Assembly (NCBI RefSeq): GCF_040732315.1
Contig: NZ_CP160388.1
Coordinates: 2,384,494 to 2,448,493, forward strand
Direction: 5' to 3'
Length of the DNA stretch: 64,000 nt
From: Oryzisolibacter sp. LB2S
Lineage (GTDB): Bacteria > Pseudomonadota > Gammaproteobacteria > Burkholderiales > Burkholderiaceae_C
Shown: positions 16,840 through 25,948 of the stretch, in pieces
Position numbering within the stretch: position 1 is the first letter of the stretch
How the letters are laid out: the number at the start of each line of letters is the position of its first letter
The notes under the pieces: generated by a model
The model's database searches: none
What the model was told of the DNA's origin: nothing
Seen by the model: the letters and a program-made list of their open reading frames with translations, nothing else
Position numbers and translations under genes: made by a program

Positions 16840-16872
16840 TGTTTGTTTCAACCCCTGAGAGCGACGCCCGCA

Positions 16873-16905
16873 TGTCATACGGCCGTCACAAAGCCTGCCT
16901 ACAGT
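16873..16905 (+). promoter_or_regulatory. Pho box and -10 element before pstS
   Basis: TGTCAT (16873) and CGTCAC (16884) are 11 bases apart and a -10-like TACAGT starts at 16900, 27 bases after the first unit's start. The spacing is identical to the ppk1 and ppk2 boxes. The pstS start codon lies 37 bases further on. Confidence 0.72.
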
Positions 16906-16941
16906 CGCCGGCATTCCTTCCACAACCGCAGAGGTTTCCAC

Positions 16942-17997
16942 ATGAAGTTTTCCTTGTCCCGCGTTCTGGTCACCGGTGTGCTGTCGGCCTCGGTGCTGCC
17001 CCATGCCATGGCCCAGGAAGCCACGGGCGCAGGTGCCAGCTTTCCCGCGCCGCTGTACTCCAAGTGGGCGGCCGACTACCACAAGGCCACCGGCGTGAAG
17101 ATCAACTACCAGTCCGTGGGCTCGAGCGCGGGCGTCAAGCAGATCGATGCCAAGACCGTGGACTTCGGCGCCTCCGATGCCCCGCTGACCGATGAGGAAC
17201 TGGCCAAGAAGGGCCTGCTGCAGTTCCCCACGGTGGTCGGCGGCGTGATTCCGGTGGTCAACATCGCGGGCATCAAGGCCGGCGAGCTCAAGCTCTCGGG
17301 CGCCGTGCTCGGCGACATCTACCTGGGCAAGATCACCAAGTGGAATGACCCGGCGATCACCGCGCTCAACCCCGGCGTCAAGCTGCCCGACGCAACGATA
17401 GCCCCCGTGCGCCGCGCCGACGGCTCGGGCACGACCAACGCCTTCACCAACTACCTGAGCCAGGTCAACCCCGAGTGGAAGGCCAAGGTCGGCGAAGGCA
17501 CGGCCGTCAACTGGCCCACGGGCGCGGGCGGCAAGGGCAACGAGGGCGTGGCCGCCTTCGTGGGCCGCCTGCCCAACTCCATCGGCTATGTGGAGTACGC
17601 CTACGTCAAGCAGAACAAGATGAACTACGTGCAGCTGCAGAACGCGGCCGGCAAGTTCGTGAGCCCGGGCGACGCCAACTTCAAGGCCGCTGCCGCGGGC
17701 GCGGACTGGTCGCGCTCGTTCTACCAGGTGCTCAACAACAAGCCCGGCGAGGCCTCCTGGCCCATCACCAGCGCCACCTACATCCTGATGCACAAGAACC
17801 AGGACAAGCCGGCGCAGGCCGCCACGGTGCTCAAGTTCTTCGAATGGGCCTACCAGAACGGCGACGCCACGGCCGACGCCCTGGACTATGTGCCCATGCC
17901 TGCCAGCGTCAAGGAGCTGATCTACAAGTCCTGGGGCGAGATCAAGGACGGCGCGGGCAAGCCGGTCGCGCCTGCCGCGCCGGTCGCGCTGAAATAA
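16942..17997 (+). CDS. pstS: Phosphate ABC transporter, periplasmic substrate-binding protein PstS
   Basis: Encodes 351 residues. A signal peptide (residues 1-24, ending in MAQ) precedes the mature start [16 protein letters not shown], the hallmark of PstS. Phosphate-binding segments are visible: [20 protein letters not shown] and the [12 protein letters not shown] loop. It captures phosphate in the periplasm for PstCAB. ATG 16942 lies after GAGG with good spacing. It is the first gene of the pst-pho operon, under a Pho box, and is followed by a 13-base stem that may protect its message. Confidence 0.96.
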   Translation: MKFSLSRVLVTGVLSASVLPHAMAQEATGAGASFPAPLYSKWAADYHKATGVKINYQSVGSSAGVKQIDAKTVDFGASDAPLTDEELAKKGLLQFPTVVGGVIPVVNIAGIKAGELKLSGAVLGDIYLGKITKWNDPAITALNPGVKLPDATIAPVRRADGSGTTNAFTNYLSQVNPEWKAKVGEGTAVNWPTGAGGKGNEGVAAFVGRLPNSIGYVEYAYVKQNKMNYVQLQNAAGKFVSPGDANFKAAAAGADWSRSFYQVLNNKPGEASWPITSATYILMHKNQDKPAQAATVLKFFEWAYQNGDATADALDYVPMPASVKELIYKSWGEIKDGAGKPVAPAAPVALK

Positions 17998-18003
17998 TCC
18001 GCA

Positions 18004-18034
18004 GGCGGCGGGCGCGCACATCGCGCCCGCCGCC
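18004..18034 (+). other. Perfect 13-base stem-loop between pstS and pstC
   Basis: GGCGGCGGGCGCG (18004-18016) and CGCGCCCGCCGCC (18022-18034) pair perfectly around a 5-base loop with no T-run after it. This is the type of intercistronic hairpin that stabilises the upstream message of binding-protein genes and lowers downstream expression; that role is inference. Confidence 0.7.
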
Positions 18035-18063
18035 GCACCATGCAAGACCACAAAGGCATTCCC

Positions 18064-19089
18064 GTGTCCATTACGCTGACCGCCCCCCCCATGCCGCAGC
18101 CCGTGCGGCAGTCCGGCTCCGGCCAGACCCTGCCCCCCGCGCGCGGGCCGGTGCTCTCCAACAGCATGGCCGACCGCCTCTTTGCCTGGCTCGCACGATC
18201 GGCCGCATTGCTCACGCTGGCCACGCTGCTGGGCATATTGATTTCTCTCGTGGTGGGGGCATGGCCCTCCATCACCACCTATGGCCTGGGCTTTCTCACG
18301 AGCAGCGCCTGGGACCCCGTGCAGAACGACTACGGCGGCCTGGTGATGATCTACGGCACGCTGGCCACCTCGGCCATCGCCCTTTTCATCGCCGTGCCCG
18401 TGAGCTTTGGCATCGCGCTGTTCCTCACCGAGCTGTCCCCTGCCTGGCTCAAGCGCCCGCTGGGCACGGCCATCGAGCTGCTGGCCGCCGTGCCCTCCAT
18501 CGTCTATGGCATGTGGGGGCTGATGGTGTTCGGCCCGCTGCTGGCCACCTGGGTGCAGCAGCCGCTGCAGAACCTGCTCTCGGGCGTGCCCTATCTGGGC
18601 GCGCTGGTCTCGGGCCCGCCCGTGGGCATAGGCATTCTGTCGGCCGGCATCATCCTCGCGATCATGATCATTCCGTTCATCGCCTCGGTCATGCGCGATG
18701 TGTTCGAGGTGACTCCGGCGCTCCTCAAGGAATCGGCCTACGGCCTGGGCGCCACGACCTGGGAGGTGATCTGGAAGGTCGTCCTGCCCTACACCAAGGC
18801 CGGCGTGCTCGGCGGCATCATGCTCGGCCTGGGCCGCGCCCTCGGTGAGACCATGGCCGTGACCTTCGTGATCGGCAACATGAACCAGCTCGCCTCGCTG
18901 TCGGTGTTCGAGGCCGCCAACAGCATCACCTCGGCCCTGGCCAACGAGTTCGCCGAGGCCGGCGAGGGCCTGCACCAGGCGTCGCTGATCTATCTGGGCC
19001 TGGTGCTGTTCTTCATCACCTTCGTGGTGCTGTCGGCCTCCAAGCTGTTGCTCTCCCGCCTGCAGAAGGCCGAAGGAGCACGCGCATGA
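18064..19089 (+). CDS. pstC: Phosphate ABC transporter permease PstC
   Basis: About 341 residues with six membrane segments. The permease signature is in [19 protein letters not shown], followed by [17 protein letters not shown], both typical of PstC. I prefer GTG 18064, which has AAAGG 9 bases upstream; an in-frame ATG at 18040 begins right at the base of the pstS-pstC hairpin without a ribosome binding site. The N-terminal about 30 residues are Pro-rich and cytoplasmic. With PstA it forms the inner-membrane channel. It overlaps pstA by 4 bases. Confidence 0.93.
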   Translation: MSITLTAPPMPQPVRQSGSGQTLPPARGPVLSNSMADRLFAWLARSAALLTLATLLGILISLVVGAWPSITTYGLGFLTSSAWDPVQNDYGGLVMIYGTLATSAIALFIAVPVSFGIALFLTELSPAWLKRPLGTAIELLAAVPSIVYGMWGLMVFGPLLATWVQQPLQNLLSGVPYLGALVSGPPVGIGILSAGIILAIMIIPFIASVMRDVFEVTPALLKESAYGLGATTWEVIWKVVLPYTKAGVLGGIMLGLGRALGETMAVTFVIGNMNQLASLSVFEAANSITSALANEFAEAGEGLHQASLIYLGLVLFFITFVVLSASKLLLSRLQKAEGARA

Positions 19090-19976
19090 ATGCCGCCACC
19101 ACGTCACAAAAATTGCTGAGCCGGGCCGCACTGGAGCAGGCACGCGGCCGGCGCTACGCGGCGCGCAAGCGCGTCAACCGGGTGGCGCTGACGCTGTCGC
19201 TCGCCGCCATGGCCTTCGGCGTGTTCTGGCTGGTGTGGATTCTCTGGGAGACGCTGCGCCTGGGCCTGGGCGGCCTGTCGCTGTCGCTGTTCACCGAGAT
19301 GACGCCCCCGCCCAACGAGGCCGGCGGCCTGGCCAACGCGCTCTACGGCTCGTTCATGATGGTGCTGCTGGCCACCTTCGTGGGCACGCCCGTCGGCATT
19401 CTGGCCGGCATCTACCTGGCCGAATATGGCAAGCGCGGCTGGCTGGCGCCGGCCACGCGCTTCGTCAACGACATCCTGCTGTCGGCGCCCTCCATCGTCA
19501 TCGGCCTGTTCGTCTACACGGTGGTCGTGGTGCGCTTCAAGAGCTTCTCCGGCTGGGCCGGCGTCGTGGCCCTGGCGCTCATCGTCGTGCCCGTGGTCAT
19601 CCGCACGACGGAAAACATGCTGCTGCTCGTGCCCGCCAGCCTGCGCGAGGCCGCCTACGCCCTGGGCACGCCGAAGTGGAAGGTCATCACCATGGTGACG
19701 CTGCGCGCCGCCCGCGCCGGCGTGATCACCGGCGTGCTCTTGGCCGTGGCGCGCATCGCGGGCGAGACCGCGCCGCTCTTGTTCACCGCGCTGAACAACC
19801 AGTTCTGGAGCGGCGACCTGTCCAAGCCGCTGGCCAACCTGCCCGTGACCATCTTCAAGTTCGCCATGAGCCCCTACGAGAACTGGCAACAGCTCGCCTG
19901 GGCGGCCGTGTTCCTCATCACCGTCGCGGTGCTGGGCCTGAACATCCTGGCGCGCGTGCTGACCCGTCAAAAGTAA
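19086..19976 (+). CDS. pstA: Phosphate ABC transporter permease PstA
   Basis: Encodes 296 residues with six predicted membrane segments. The PstA signature is shown by [16 protein letters not shown] near residue 136 and by [21 protein letters not shown] followed by [17 protein letters not shown]. It pairs with PstC in the inner membrane. Its ATG lies inside the pstC stop (ATGA), so translation is coupled. pstB follows after 24 bases. Confidence 0.95.
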   Translation: MNAATTSQKLLSRAALEQARGRRYAARKRVNRVALTLSLAAMAFGVFWLVWILWETLRLGLGGLSLSLFTEMTPPPNEAGGLANALYGSFMMVLLATFVGTPVGILAGIYLAEYGKRGWLAPATRFVNDILLSAPSIVIGLFVYTVVVVRFKSFSGWAGVVALALIVVPVVIRTTENMLLLVPASLREAAYALGTPKWKVITMVTLRAARAGVITGVLLAVARIAGETAPLLFTALNNQFWSGDLSKPLANLPVTIFKFAMSPYENWQQLAWAAVFLITVAVLGLNILARVLTRQK

Positions 19977-20000
19977 CCCCTTCTTTTCCGGAAGACATTC

Positions 20001-20780
20001 ATGCCCCCCACCACCCCCCCCGCCGTGCCCTCCAAGATCGCGGTGCGTGACCTGAACTTCTATTACGGCAAGTTCCACGCGCTCAAGGGCATCAACCTGG
20101 ACATCCCCGAGAAGAAGGTCACGGCCTTCATCGGGCCATCGGGCTGCGGCAAGTCCACGCTCCTGCGCACCTTCAACCGCATGTTCGAGCTCTACCCCGA
20201 GCAGCGCGCCGAGGGCCAGATCGTGCTGGACGGCGAGAACCTGCTGCAGTCCAAGCAGGACGTGGCGCTGATACGTGCCAAGGTTGGCATGGTGTTCCAG
20301 AAGCCCACGCCGTTCCCGATGTCGATCTACGACAACATCGCCTTCGGCGTGAAGCTGTTCGAGAACCTGAACGCGTCCGACATGGACGAGCGCGTCGAAT
20401 GGGCGCTCAGAAAGGCCGCACTGTGGAACGAGGTCAAGGACAAGCTCACGCAAAGCGGCGCGGGCCTGTCGGGCGGCCAGCAGCAGCGCCTGTGCATCGC
20501 GCGCGGCATTGCGGTGCTGCCCGAGGTGCTGCTGCTCGACGAGCCCTGCTCGGCGCTCGACCCCATCTCCACGGCAAAAATCGAGGAGCTGATCGCCGAG
20601 CTCAAGAACGACTACACCGTCGTCATCGTCACGCACAACATGCAGCAGGCCGCGCGCTGCAGCGACTACACGGCCTACATGTACCTGGGTGACCTCGTGG
20701 AGTTCGGCGCCACCGAGCAGATGTTCTTCAAGCCCCAGCGCAAGGAAACGGAAGACTACATCACGGGCCGCTTTGGCTGA
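20001..20780 (+). CDS. pstB: Phosphate ABC transporter ATP-binding protein PstB
   Basis: Encodes 259 residues. Walker A is GPSGCGKST near residue 47, the ABC signature is [14 protein letters not shown] near residue 157 and Walker [13 protein letters not shown] near residue 177. [18 protein letters not shown] at the start and [26 protein letters not shown] at the end are specific for PstB. It energises phosphate uptake and, with PhoU, passes the phosphate signal to PhoR. A large inverted repeat separates it from phoU. Confidence 0.96.
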   Translation: MPPTTPPAVPSKIAVRDLNFYYGKFHALKGINLDIPEKKVTAFIGPSGCGKSTLLRTFNRMFELYPEQRAEGQIVLDGENLLQSKQDVALIRAKVGMVFQKPTPFPMSIYDNIAFGVKLFENLNASDMDERVEWALRKAALWNEVKDKLTQSGAGLSGGQQQRLCIARGIAVLPEVLLLDEPCSALDPISTAKIEELIAELKNDYTVVIVTHNMQQAARCSDYTAYMYLGDLVEFGATEQMFFKPQRKETEDYITGRFG

Positions 20781-20788
20781 CAGCGGAA

Positions 20789-20889
20789 CTCCCTCTCCCG
20801 CGTGCGGGAGAGGGCGGGGGTGAGGGTCTCGGCAAGAGGCGCTGCGCCCCCCTCACCCCCACCCTCTCCCCCAAGGGGGAGAGGGAGTC
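20789..20889. repeat. Long inverted repeat between pstB and phoU
   Basis: One block contains CCCTCTCCCGC/GCGGGAGAGGG as a small hairpin and continues as CGGGGGTGAGGG. The other contains CCCTCACCCCCACCC and CTCTCCCCCAAGGGGGAGAG. The 21-base arms GGGAGAGGG-C-GGGGGTGAGGG and CCCTCACCCCC-A-CCCTCTCCC pair with one mismatch. It is related to the hairpin between sixA and ppx and lies inside the pst-pho operon without a T-run. Confidence 0.75.
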
Positions 20890-20902
20890 AAGAAAGAACA
20901 CC

Positions 20903-21604
20903 ATGACAGACAAACATCTCTCCACCCAGTTCGACAGCGAACTCAACCAGGTCTCGGCCCGCGTGATGGAGCTCGGGGGCCTCGTCGAATCGCAGATCCG
21001 CGAGGCGATTGCCGCGCTCTCGCATTTCAGCCTGGAGGCGGCCGCGCAGGTCGAGTCGATCGAAAGCCGCGTCAACCAGATGGAGGTGGACATCGACCAC
21101 GAGCTCATCACCATCATCGCGCGGCGTCAGCCCACGGCGCGCGACCTGCGCCTGTTGATGGCCTTCTCCAAGGCCACGGCCAACCTCGAGCGCATGGGCG
21201 ACGAGGCCGCACGCATGGCGCGCATGGTGCGCTCCATCATCGAAAGCGGCGCGGCGCGCTCGCTGCCAAGCTCCGACCTGCGCGTGGCGGCCGACCTGGC
21301 TTCGGGCCTGCTGCGCAAGGCGCTCGATTCGTTCGCGCGCCTGGACGTGAAGGCGGCGGTCGCCATCCTCAAGGAGGACGACCTCATCGACCGCGAGTTC
21401 GACGGCTTTGTGCGCAAGCTCATCACCTACATGATGGAGGACGCGCGCACCATCTCGGCCAGCCTCGATCTGCTGTTCCTGGCCAAGGCCATAGAGCGCA
21501 TCGGCGACCATTCCAAGAACATCGCCGAGCTCATCATCTACCTCGTCGAGGGCAAGGACGTGCGCCACCGCCCCGTCGCCGACATCGAATCCACCATCCA
21601 ATGA
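20903..21604 (+). CDS. phoU: Phosphate signalling protein PhoU
   Basis: Encodes 233 residues, all helical, with the two related PhoU domains: residues about 20-105 with the first, and about 125-215 with the second. LMAFSKATANLERMGDEAARMARM and LFLAKAIERIGDHSKNIAELIIY are the conserved metal-binding E/D-rich motifs. PhoU links Pst transport status to the PhoR kinase, holding the Pho regulon off when phosphate is plentiful. The start follows an A-rich leader (AAGAA). It overlaps phoB by 4 bases. Confidence 0.95.
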   Translation: MTDKHLSTQFDSELNQVSARVMELGGLVESQIREAIAALSHFSLEAAAQVESIESRVNQMEVDIDHELITIIARRQPTARDLRLLMAFSKATANLERMGDEAARMARMVRSIIESGAARSLPSSDLRVAADLASGLLRKALDSFARLDVKAAVAILKEDDLIDREFDGFVRKLITYMMEDARTISASLDLLFLAKAIERIGDHSKNIAELIIYLVEGKDVRHRPVADIESTIQ

Positions 21605-22302
21605 GAAAGCTGCCCACGATCCTGATCGTCGAGGACGAGCCGGCGATTGCCGAGCTGATTTCCGTGAACCTGCGCCACAACGGCTTCGCGCCCATCTGGG
21701 CCGAGGACGGCGACAGCGCCCAGCGCGAGCTCGACGCCGTGCTGCCCGACATGATCCTGCTCGACTGGATGCTGCCGGGCCAGAGCGGCCTGGAACTGTC
21801 GCGCAAATGGCGCGGCCACCCGCGCACGCGCGCCGTGCCCATCATCATGCTGACCGCCCGCGGCGACGAGCCGGACAAGATCGCCGGCCTGGACGCGGGC
21901 GCCGATGACTACATCACCAAGCCGTTCTCCACCCAGGAAATGCTCGCGCGCATCCGCGCCGTGCTGCGCCGGCGCGCGCCCGAGCACAGCGGCGAGAGCG
22001 TGGCCATCGGCGCGCTCTCGCTCGACCCGGCCACGCACCGCGTGAGCCACGCGGGCCAGCCGCTCAAGCTCGGCCCCACCGAGTTCAAGCTGCTGCACTA
22101 CCTGATGCGCAACGCCGAGCGCGTGCACAGCCGCGGCCAGCTGCTCGACAAGGTCTGGGGCGACCATGTCTACATCGAGGAGCGCACCGTGGACGTGCAC
22201 GTCAAGCGCCTGCGCGAGGCCCTGGGCGAGGCCGCCGCCATGGTCGAGACCGTGCGCGGCGCGGGCTATCGCATCACGGCCCAGGAGCACCAACAAAAAT
22301 GA
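21601..22302 (+). CDS. phoB: Phosphate regulon response regulator PhoB
   Basis: Encodes 233 residues: a receiver domain (1-120) with acidic pocket Glu-Asp-Glu near residues 11-13, phospho-acceptor Asp near residue 55 (MILLDWMLPG) and Lys in DDYITKPF; and an OmpR-type winged-helix domain (about 135-230) with EFKLLHYLMRN and RTVDVHVKRLREAL. It binds the Pho boxes seen before ppk1, ppk2 and pstS (inference from family). Its TGA stop lies inside copy D of the dispersed repeat (AAAATGATAGC), which links phoB to phoR. Confidence 0.96.
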   Translation: MRKLPTILIVEDEPAIAELISVNLRHNGFAPIWAEDGDSAQRELDAVLPDMILLDWMLPGQSGLELSRKWRGHPRTRAVPIIMLTARGDEPDKIAGLDAGADDYITKPFSTQEMLARIRAVLRRRAPEHSGESVAIGALSLDPATHRVSHAGQPLKLGPTEFKLLHYLMRNAERVHSRGQLLDKVWGDHVYIEERTVDVHVKRLREALGEAAAMVETVRGAGYRITAQEHQQK

Positions 22303-22346
22303 TAGCTGTAAGCGCCCGTCATCACTGGGCGGAGGCCGATTTTTCA
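22297..22346 (+). repeat. Dispersed palindromic repeat, copy D (phoB-phoR junction)
   Basis: AAAATGATAGCTG, then GCGCCC, a loop, GGGCG, GAGGCC and a T-run. The stem bases that are TT/AA in other copies are CC/GG here, so pairing is kept by paired changes. The copy supplies the phoB stop codon and a GGAGG 13 bases before the phoR ATG. Confidence 0.8.
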
Positions 22347-22348
22347 TC

Positions 22349-23701
22349 ATGTTCCTGCTTGCGCTGACCCTGCTCTGCGTCCAGCTGCTGTGCGGCGCGG
22401 CGGGTGCCTGGGCGGGCGGGCCCTGGGGCGCGGCCGCGGGCGTGGCCCTGGGCTCCTGGCTGTACTGGCTCTGGCAGGGCTGGCGCGGCCTGCGCGTGCT
22501 GGCCTGGCTGCGCCAGCAGGGCGAGCCGCCGGTGCTGCACGGCGTGCGCGGCCTGTGGGGCGAGGCCCTGGACCGCACGCGCCGGCTGCTGCGCCAGCAC
22601 GAACGCCACGTGGCCGCGAGCGATGCGCGCCTGCAGGCCTTTCTGCAGGCGCTGCAGGCCTCGCCCAACGGCGTCATCCTGCTCGACGCGCGGGGCCAGA
22701 TCGAATGGTGCAACCAGACGGCGGCCGAGCATTTCGGCCTGGACGCCGAGCGCGACCTCATGCAGTCGATAGGCAATCTGCTGCGTGCGCCCGAGTTCAG
22801 CGCCTATCTCGCCGCGGGCGATTTCCGGCAAGACGTGCAGCTGACCGGGAGCGCCAGCACATCCACACACCCGGTGCGCCTGTCGGTGCACCTGCATCCC
22901 TATGGCGAGGGGCGCAGGCTCATGCTCTCGCGCGACATCACACAGGTCGAGCAGGCCGACGCCATGCGGCGCGACTTCGTCGCCAATGTCTCGCACGAGA
23001 TCCGCACGCCGCTCACGGTGCTGGCAGGCTTTGTCGAAACCCTGCAGACCCTGCCGCTGGAGGAGGACGAGCGCGCGCGCTACCTCGCCCTCATGGCGCA
23101 GCAGGCCCAGCGCATGCAGCACTTGGTACAGGACCTGCTGACGCTCTCGCGTCTGGAGGGCAGCGCGCTGCCGGGCCTGGACAACTGGACCGACGTGCGT
23201 CAGCTGCTCGCCCGCTGCGAGCAGGAGGCGCGCACGCTGTCGGCGCAGGTCACGCCAGCGGGCGCCCCACCCCAGCGCCTGACGTTTCCCACGGCACAGC
23301 AGCTCGCGCAATGCGGCGCACTCGCCGGAAACCCCGAGGAGCTGCACAGCGCGCTCTCCAACCTCATCGGCAACGCCGTGCGCTACACGCCCGCGGGCGG
23401 CAGCATCAGCGTGGACTGGCAATGCCTGCCCGACGGCGGCGCGCGCTTTGCCGTGCGCGACAGCGGCCCGGGCATCGCGCCCGAGCATCTGCCGCGCCTG
23501 ACCGAGCGCTTCTACCGTGTGGACCGCAGCCGCTCGCGCGACTCTGGCGGCACGGGCCTGGGCCTGGCCATCGTCAAGCACAGCCTGCAGCGCCACGGCG
23601 CCACGCTGCAGATCCGCAGCGTGCTGGGCCAGGGCTCGGAATTCAGCGCGCTGTTTCCCGCGCGGCGGGTGCGCGGCGCCGCGGCCTCAGAAAAGGTGTG
23701 A
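22349..23701 (+). CDS. phoR: Phosphate regulon sensor histidine kinase PhoR
   Basis: Encodes 450 residues. Two membrane segments lie in the first 43 residues, a PAS-like domain at about 90-180 (ALQASPNGVILLDARGQIEW), the H-box VANVSHEIRTPLTVLAGFVETL near residue 217, then the N-box LHSALSNLIGNAVRYTP, G1 DSGPGIAPEHL and G2 GGTGLGLAIVKHSL. It phosphorylates PhoB under phosphate limitation. The ATG at 22349 lies 13 bases after the GGAGG of repeat copy D, so the repeat probably provides the ribosome binding site. The gene ends 63 bases before the convergent thiD. Confidence 0.95.
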   Translation: MFLLALTLLCVQLLCGAAGAWAGGPWGAAAGVALGSWLYWLWQGWRGLRVLAWLRQQGEPPVLHGVRGLWGEALDRTRRLLRQHERHVAASDARLQAFLQALQASPNGVILLDARGQIEWCNQTAAEHFGLDAERDLMQSIGNLLRAPEFSAYLAAGDFRQDVQLTGSASTSTHPVRLSVHLHPYGEGRRLMLSRDITQVEQADAMRRDFVANVSHEIRTPLTVLAGFVETLQTLPLEEDERARYLALMAQQAQRMQHLVQDLLTLSRLEGSALPGLDNWTDVRQLLARCEQEARTLSAQVTPAGAPPQRLTFPTAQQLAQCGALAGNPEELHSALSNLIGNAVRYTPAGGSISVDWQCLPDGGARFAVRDSGPGIAPEHLPRLTERFYRVDRSRSRDSGGTGLGLAIVKHSLQRHGATLQIRSVLGQGSEFSALFPARRVRGAAASEKV

Positions 23702-23764
23702 ACGTTCCTGGGCAGGCCGGGGCAAGCTGTGCGAGCCCAGCGCGGTCAGAGGCTCCCGCCTGAG

Positions 23765-24604
23765 CTACACGACGATCTGCGCCACCGGCGCATGGCCATG
23801 GTTGAGCGGCCCATGGCCCCGGCCCGTGCGCACATGGGCCCCGGCCTCAATGGCGCCGAGGATGTAGCGGCGCGCCTCCTGCACCGCCTGCACCAGCGGC
23901 AGGCCGCGCGCCAGATGCGCTGCAATCGCCGAGGACAGCGTGCAGCCCGTGCCATGGCCGTTGTGCGTGGCAATGCGCGCCGAGGCCAGGCGGTGGCGCT
24001 CGCCGCCGGGCAGGGCCAGCAGATCGACCACGCGCTCGCCCGGCAGATGGCCGCCCTTGAGCAGCACGGCGCGCGCGCCCAGCGCCAGCAGGTCGCCGGC
24101 GGCCGCGTCCAGCTCCTCCTCGCGCGTGATCGGGCGGCCCAGCAGCCAGCCGCCCTCGTCCAAGTTGGGCGTGACCAGCGCGGCCAACGGGAACAGCTCG
24201 CGCACCAGCACGGCCACGGTCTCCTCGGCGATCAGGCGGTCGCCGCTGGTGGCCACCATCACCGGGTCCAGCACCACGTTGGGCAGGCGGTGACGGCGGA
24301 TGGCGTCGGCCACCACCTGCACCACCTCGGGCGCGTGCAGCATGCCGATCTTGACGGCATCGACGCCTATGTCCTCGACCACGGCATCGATCTGCGCACG
24401 CAGCATGTCGGGCGGCACGCCGTGGATGGCGCGCACGCCCTCGGTGTTCTGCGCCGTGATGGCGGTAATCGCCGTCATGCCGAAGCAGCCCAGCGCGCTG
24501 AAGGTCTTGAGGTCGGCCTGTATGCCCGCGCCGCCCCCGCTGTCGGAGCCGGCGATCGTCAGTACGCGCACGTAGCGTGGCGCTGCAGGAGGGTTGTGGT
24601 TCAT
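23765..24604 (-). CDS. thiD: Hydroxymethylpyrimidine/phosphomethylpyrimidine kinase ThiD
   Basis: Encodes 279 residues. The ribokinase-like start [21 protein letters not shown], the TAITAQNT segment, [14 protein letters not shown] and the ATP-binding/anion-hole motif [15 protein letters not shown] near residue 217 are typical. It phosphorylates HMP and HMP-P to HMP-PP for thiamine synthesis. It is divergent from the riboswitch-controlled thiO gene; I see no second riboswitch on its own strand, so its regulation may differ. Confidence 0.95.
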   Translation of the reverse strand: MNHNPPAAPRYVRVLTIAGSDSGGGAGIQADLKTFSALGCFGMTAITAITAQNTEGVRAIHGVPPDMLRAQIDAVVEDIGVDAVKIGMLHAPEVVQVVADAIRRHRLPNVVLDPVMVATSGDRLIAEETVAVLVRELFPLAALVTPNLDEGGWLLGRPITREEELDAAAGDLLALGARAVLLKGGHLPGERVVDLLALPGGERHRLASARIATHNGHGTGCTLSSAIAAHLARGLPLVQAVQEARRYILGAIEAGAHVRTGRGHGPLNHGHAPVAQIVV

Positions 24605-24687
24605 GGCAAAAATTATGGCGGAAGCAGGCTCTGTCCCAGGTCAAGGCCAGGGGCTTGGCTGCTGTGCTGTAATCCCCGTCCACGGAC

Positions 24688-24769
24688 GAAACAGGGGTGT
24701 CCCCAGCCACACTGGGCGACTGAGAAACACCCTCCGCACCCGATCCAGGTCATGCTGGCGTGGGGAGTT
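24688..24769 (+). promoter_or_regulatory. TPP riboswitch (thi box) upstream of thiO
   Basis: The conserved TPP-aptamer blocks are present in order: CAGGGGTGTCC (24692-24702), the pyrimidine-sensing ACTGAGAAACACCC (24719-24732), ACCCGATCCAGGTCATG (24738-24754) and CTGGCGTGGGGAG (24755-24767). The spacing fits the family. It lies 73 bases before thiO. It should lower expression of thiO-thiS-thiG-thiE when thiamine pyrophosphate is high; whether by termination or by hiding the start site cannot be told by eye. Confidence 0.9.
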
Positions 24770-24841
24770 TTCAACCGCAGCACCTGCTCCGGCGCCTGTC
24801 TTGTCCATTCACGGTTTCGATTGGTTTGCGGACAAGACACC

Positions 24842-25948
24842 ATGCAGCAGCTGCTCTCTCCCTCCTCCTCCATCACCATCCTGGGCGCAGGCCTGCTGGG
24901 CAGCCTCATGGCCACCAGCCTCGCGCGCCAGGGCCATCGCGTGCGCGTCTACGAGGCGGGCGGCCCGTCGGGCGTGGCGGCGGCCGCGCATGTGGCCGCG
25001 GCCATGGTGGCGCCGCTGGCCGAATCCGTGGTGGCCGAGCCCGGCATCGTGCGCATGGGCCAGCATGCGCTCGAGCGCTGGCCCGAGCTCATCGCGCCGC
25101 TGCCCGCGCCCGTGTACTGGCAGCGCGAGGGCACGCTCATCGTCTGGCACCGCCAGGACGCGGGCGACGCCGCGCGCCTGCGCGGCCTGTTCGAGCACAA
25201 GCGCGCCGAGGTACCCGGCCTGCCCGCCATGCAGCCGCTCGACGCCGCGGGTCTGGCCGCGGCCGACCCGGGCCTGGCCGGCCGCTTCGCCCAGGGCCTG
25301 CTGCTGCCCGGCGAGGGGCAGCTCGACAACCGCCAGCTGTTTGCCGCGCTCACGCTGGCCATGCGGCAGCTGGGCGTGGAGCTGCACTACGACAGCCCGC
25401 GCGAGGTGACGGACTTCGCGCCGGGCACGGCCGGCGACTGCGACTGGCTCATCGACTGCCGCGGCCTGGGCGCGCGCGCGCAGTGGCGCGAGCTGCGCGG
25501 CGTGCGCGGCGAAGTGGTGCGCATCCACGCGCCCGAGGTCACGCTCGCGCGCCCCACGCGCCTCGTTCACCCGCGCTACTCGATCTACGTGGCGCCCAAG
25601 CAGGACCACATGTTCGTCATAGGCGCGACCGAGATCGAATCCGACGACCGCTCGGCCATGAGCGTGCGCTCGGCGCTCGAGCTGCTGTCGGCCGCCTACA
25701 CCATCCACAGCGGCTTTGCCGAGGCGCGCATCCTCGAGCTCAACACCCAGTGCCGCCCCACCCTGCCCGACAACCGGCCCGCCATCCGCATCGCCCGGCC
25801 GCGCGTGCTGGAGATCAACGGCATGTACCGCCACGGCTTCATGGAGGCGCCCGCGCTGCACGATGTGGCGCTCGAGCTGCTGAACCGGGGACAATCGCCG
25901 CTCGCCTCCGAGTTCGAACTGGCCCTCGAGGGCCCCGCCTTTGCATGA
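24842..25948 (+). CDS. thiO: Glycine oxidase-like FAD enzyme ThiO
   Basis: Encodes 368 residues of the D-amino-acid-oxidase/glycine oxidase fold. The FAD motif ITILGAGLLGSLMATSLARQG is near residue 11, GEGQLDNRQLFAALTLAM near 160, and the C-terminal VIGATEIESDD and INGMYRHGFMEAP carry the family's conserved residues. ThiO oxidises glycine to dehydroglycine, which ThiG uses to make the thiazole ring. It is the first gene after the TPP riboswitch and overlaps thiS by 4 bases. Confidence 0.9.
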   Translation: MQQLLSPSSSITILGAGLLGSLMATSLARQGHRVRVYEAGGPSGVAAAAHVAAAMVAPLAESVVAEPGIVRMGQHALERWPELIAPLPAPVYWQREGTLIVWHRQDAGDAARLRGLFEHKRAEVPGLPAMQPLDAAGLAAADPGLAGRFAQGLLLPGEGQLDNRQLFAALTLAMRQLGVELHYDSPREVTDFAPGTAGDCDWLIDCRGLGARAQWRELRGVRGEVVRIHAPEVTLARPTRLVHPRYSIYVAPKQDHMFVIGATEIESDDRSAMSVRSALELLSAAYTIHSGFAEARILELNTQCRPTLPDNRPAIRIARPRVLEINGMYRHGFMEAPALHDVALELLNRGQSPLASEFELALEGPAFA

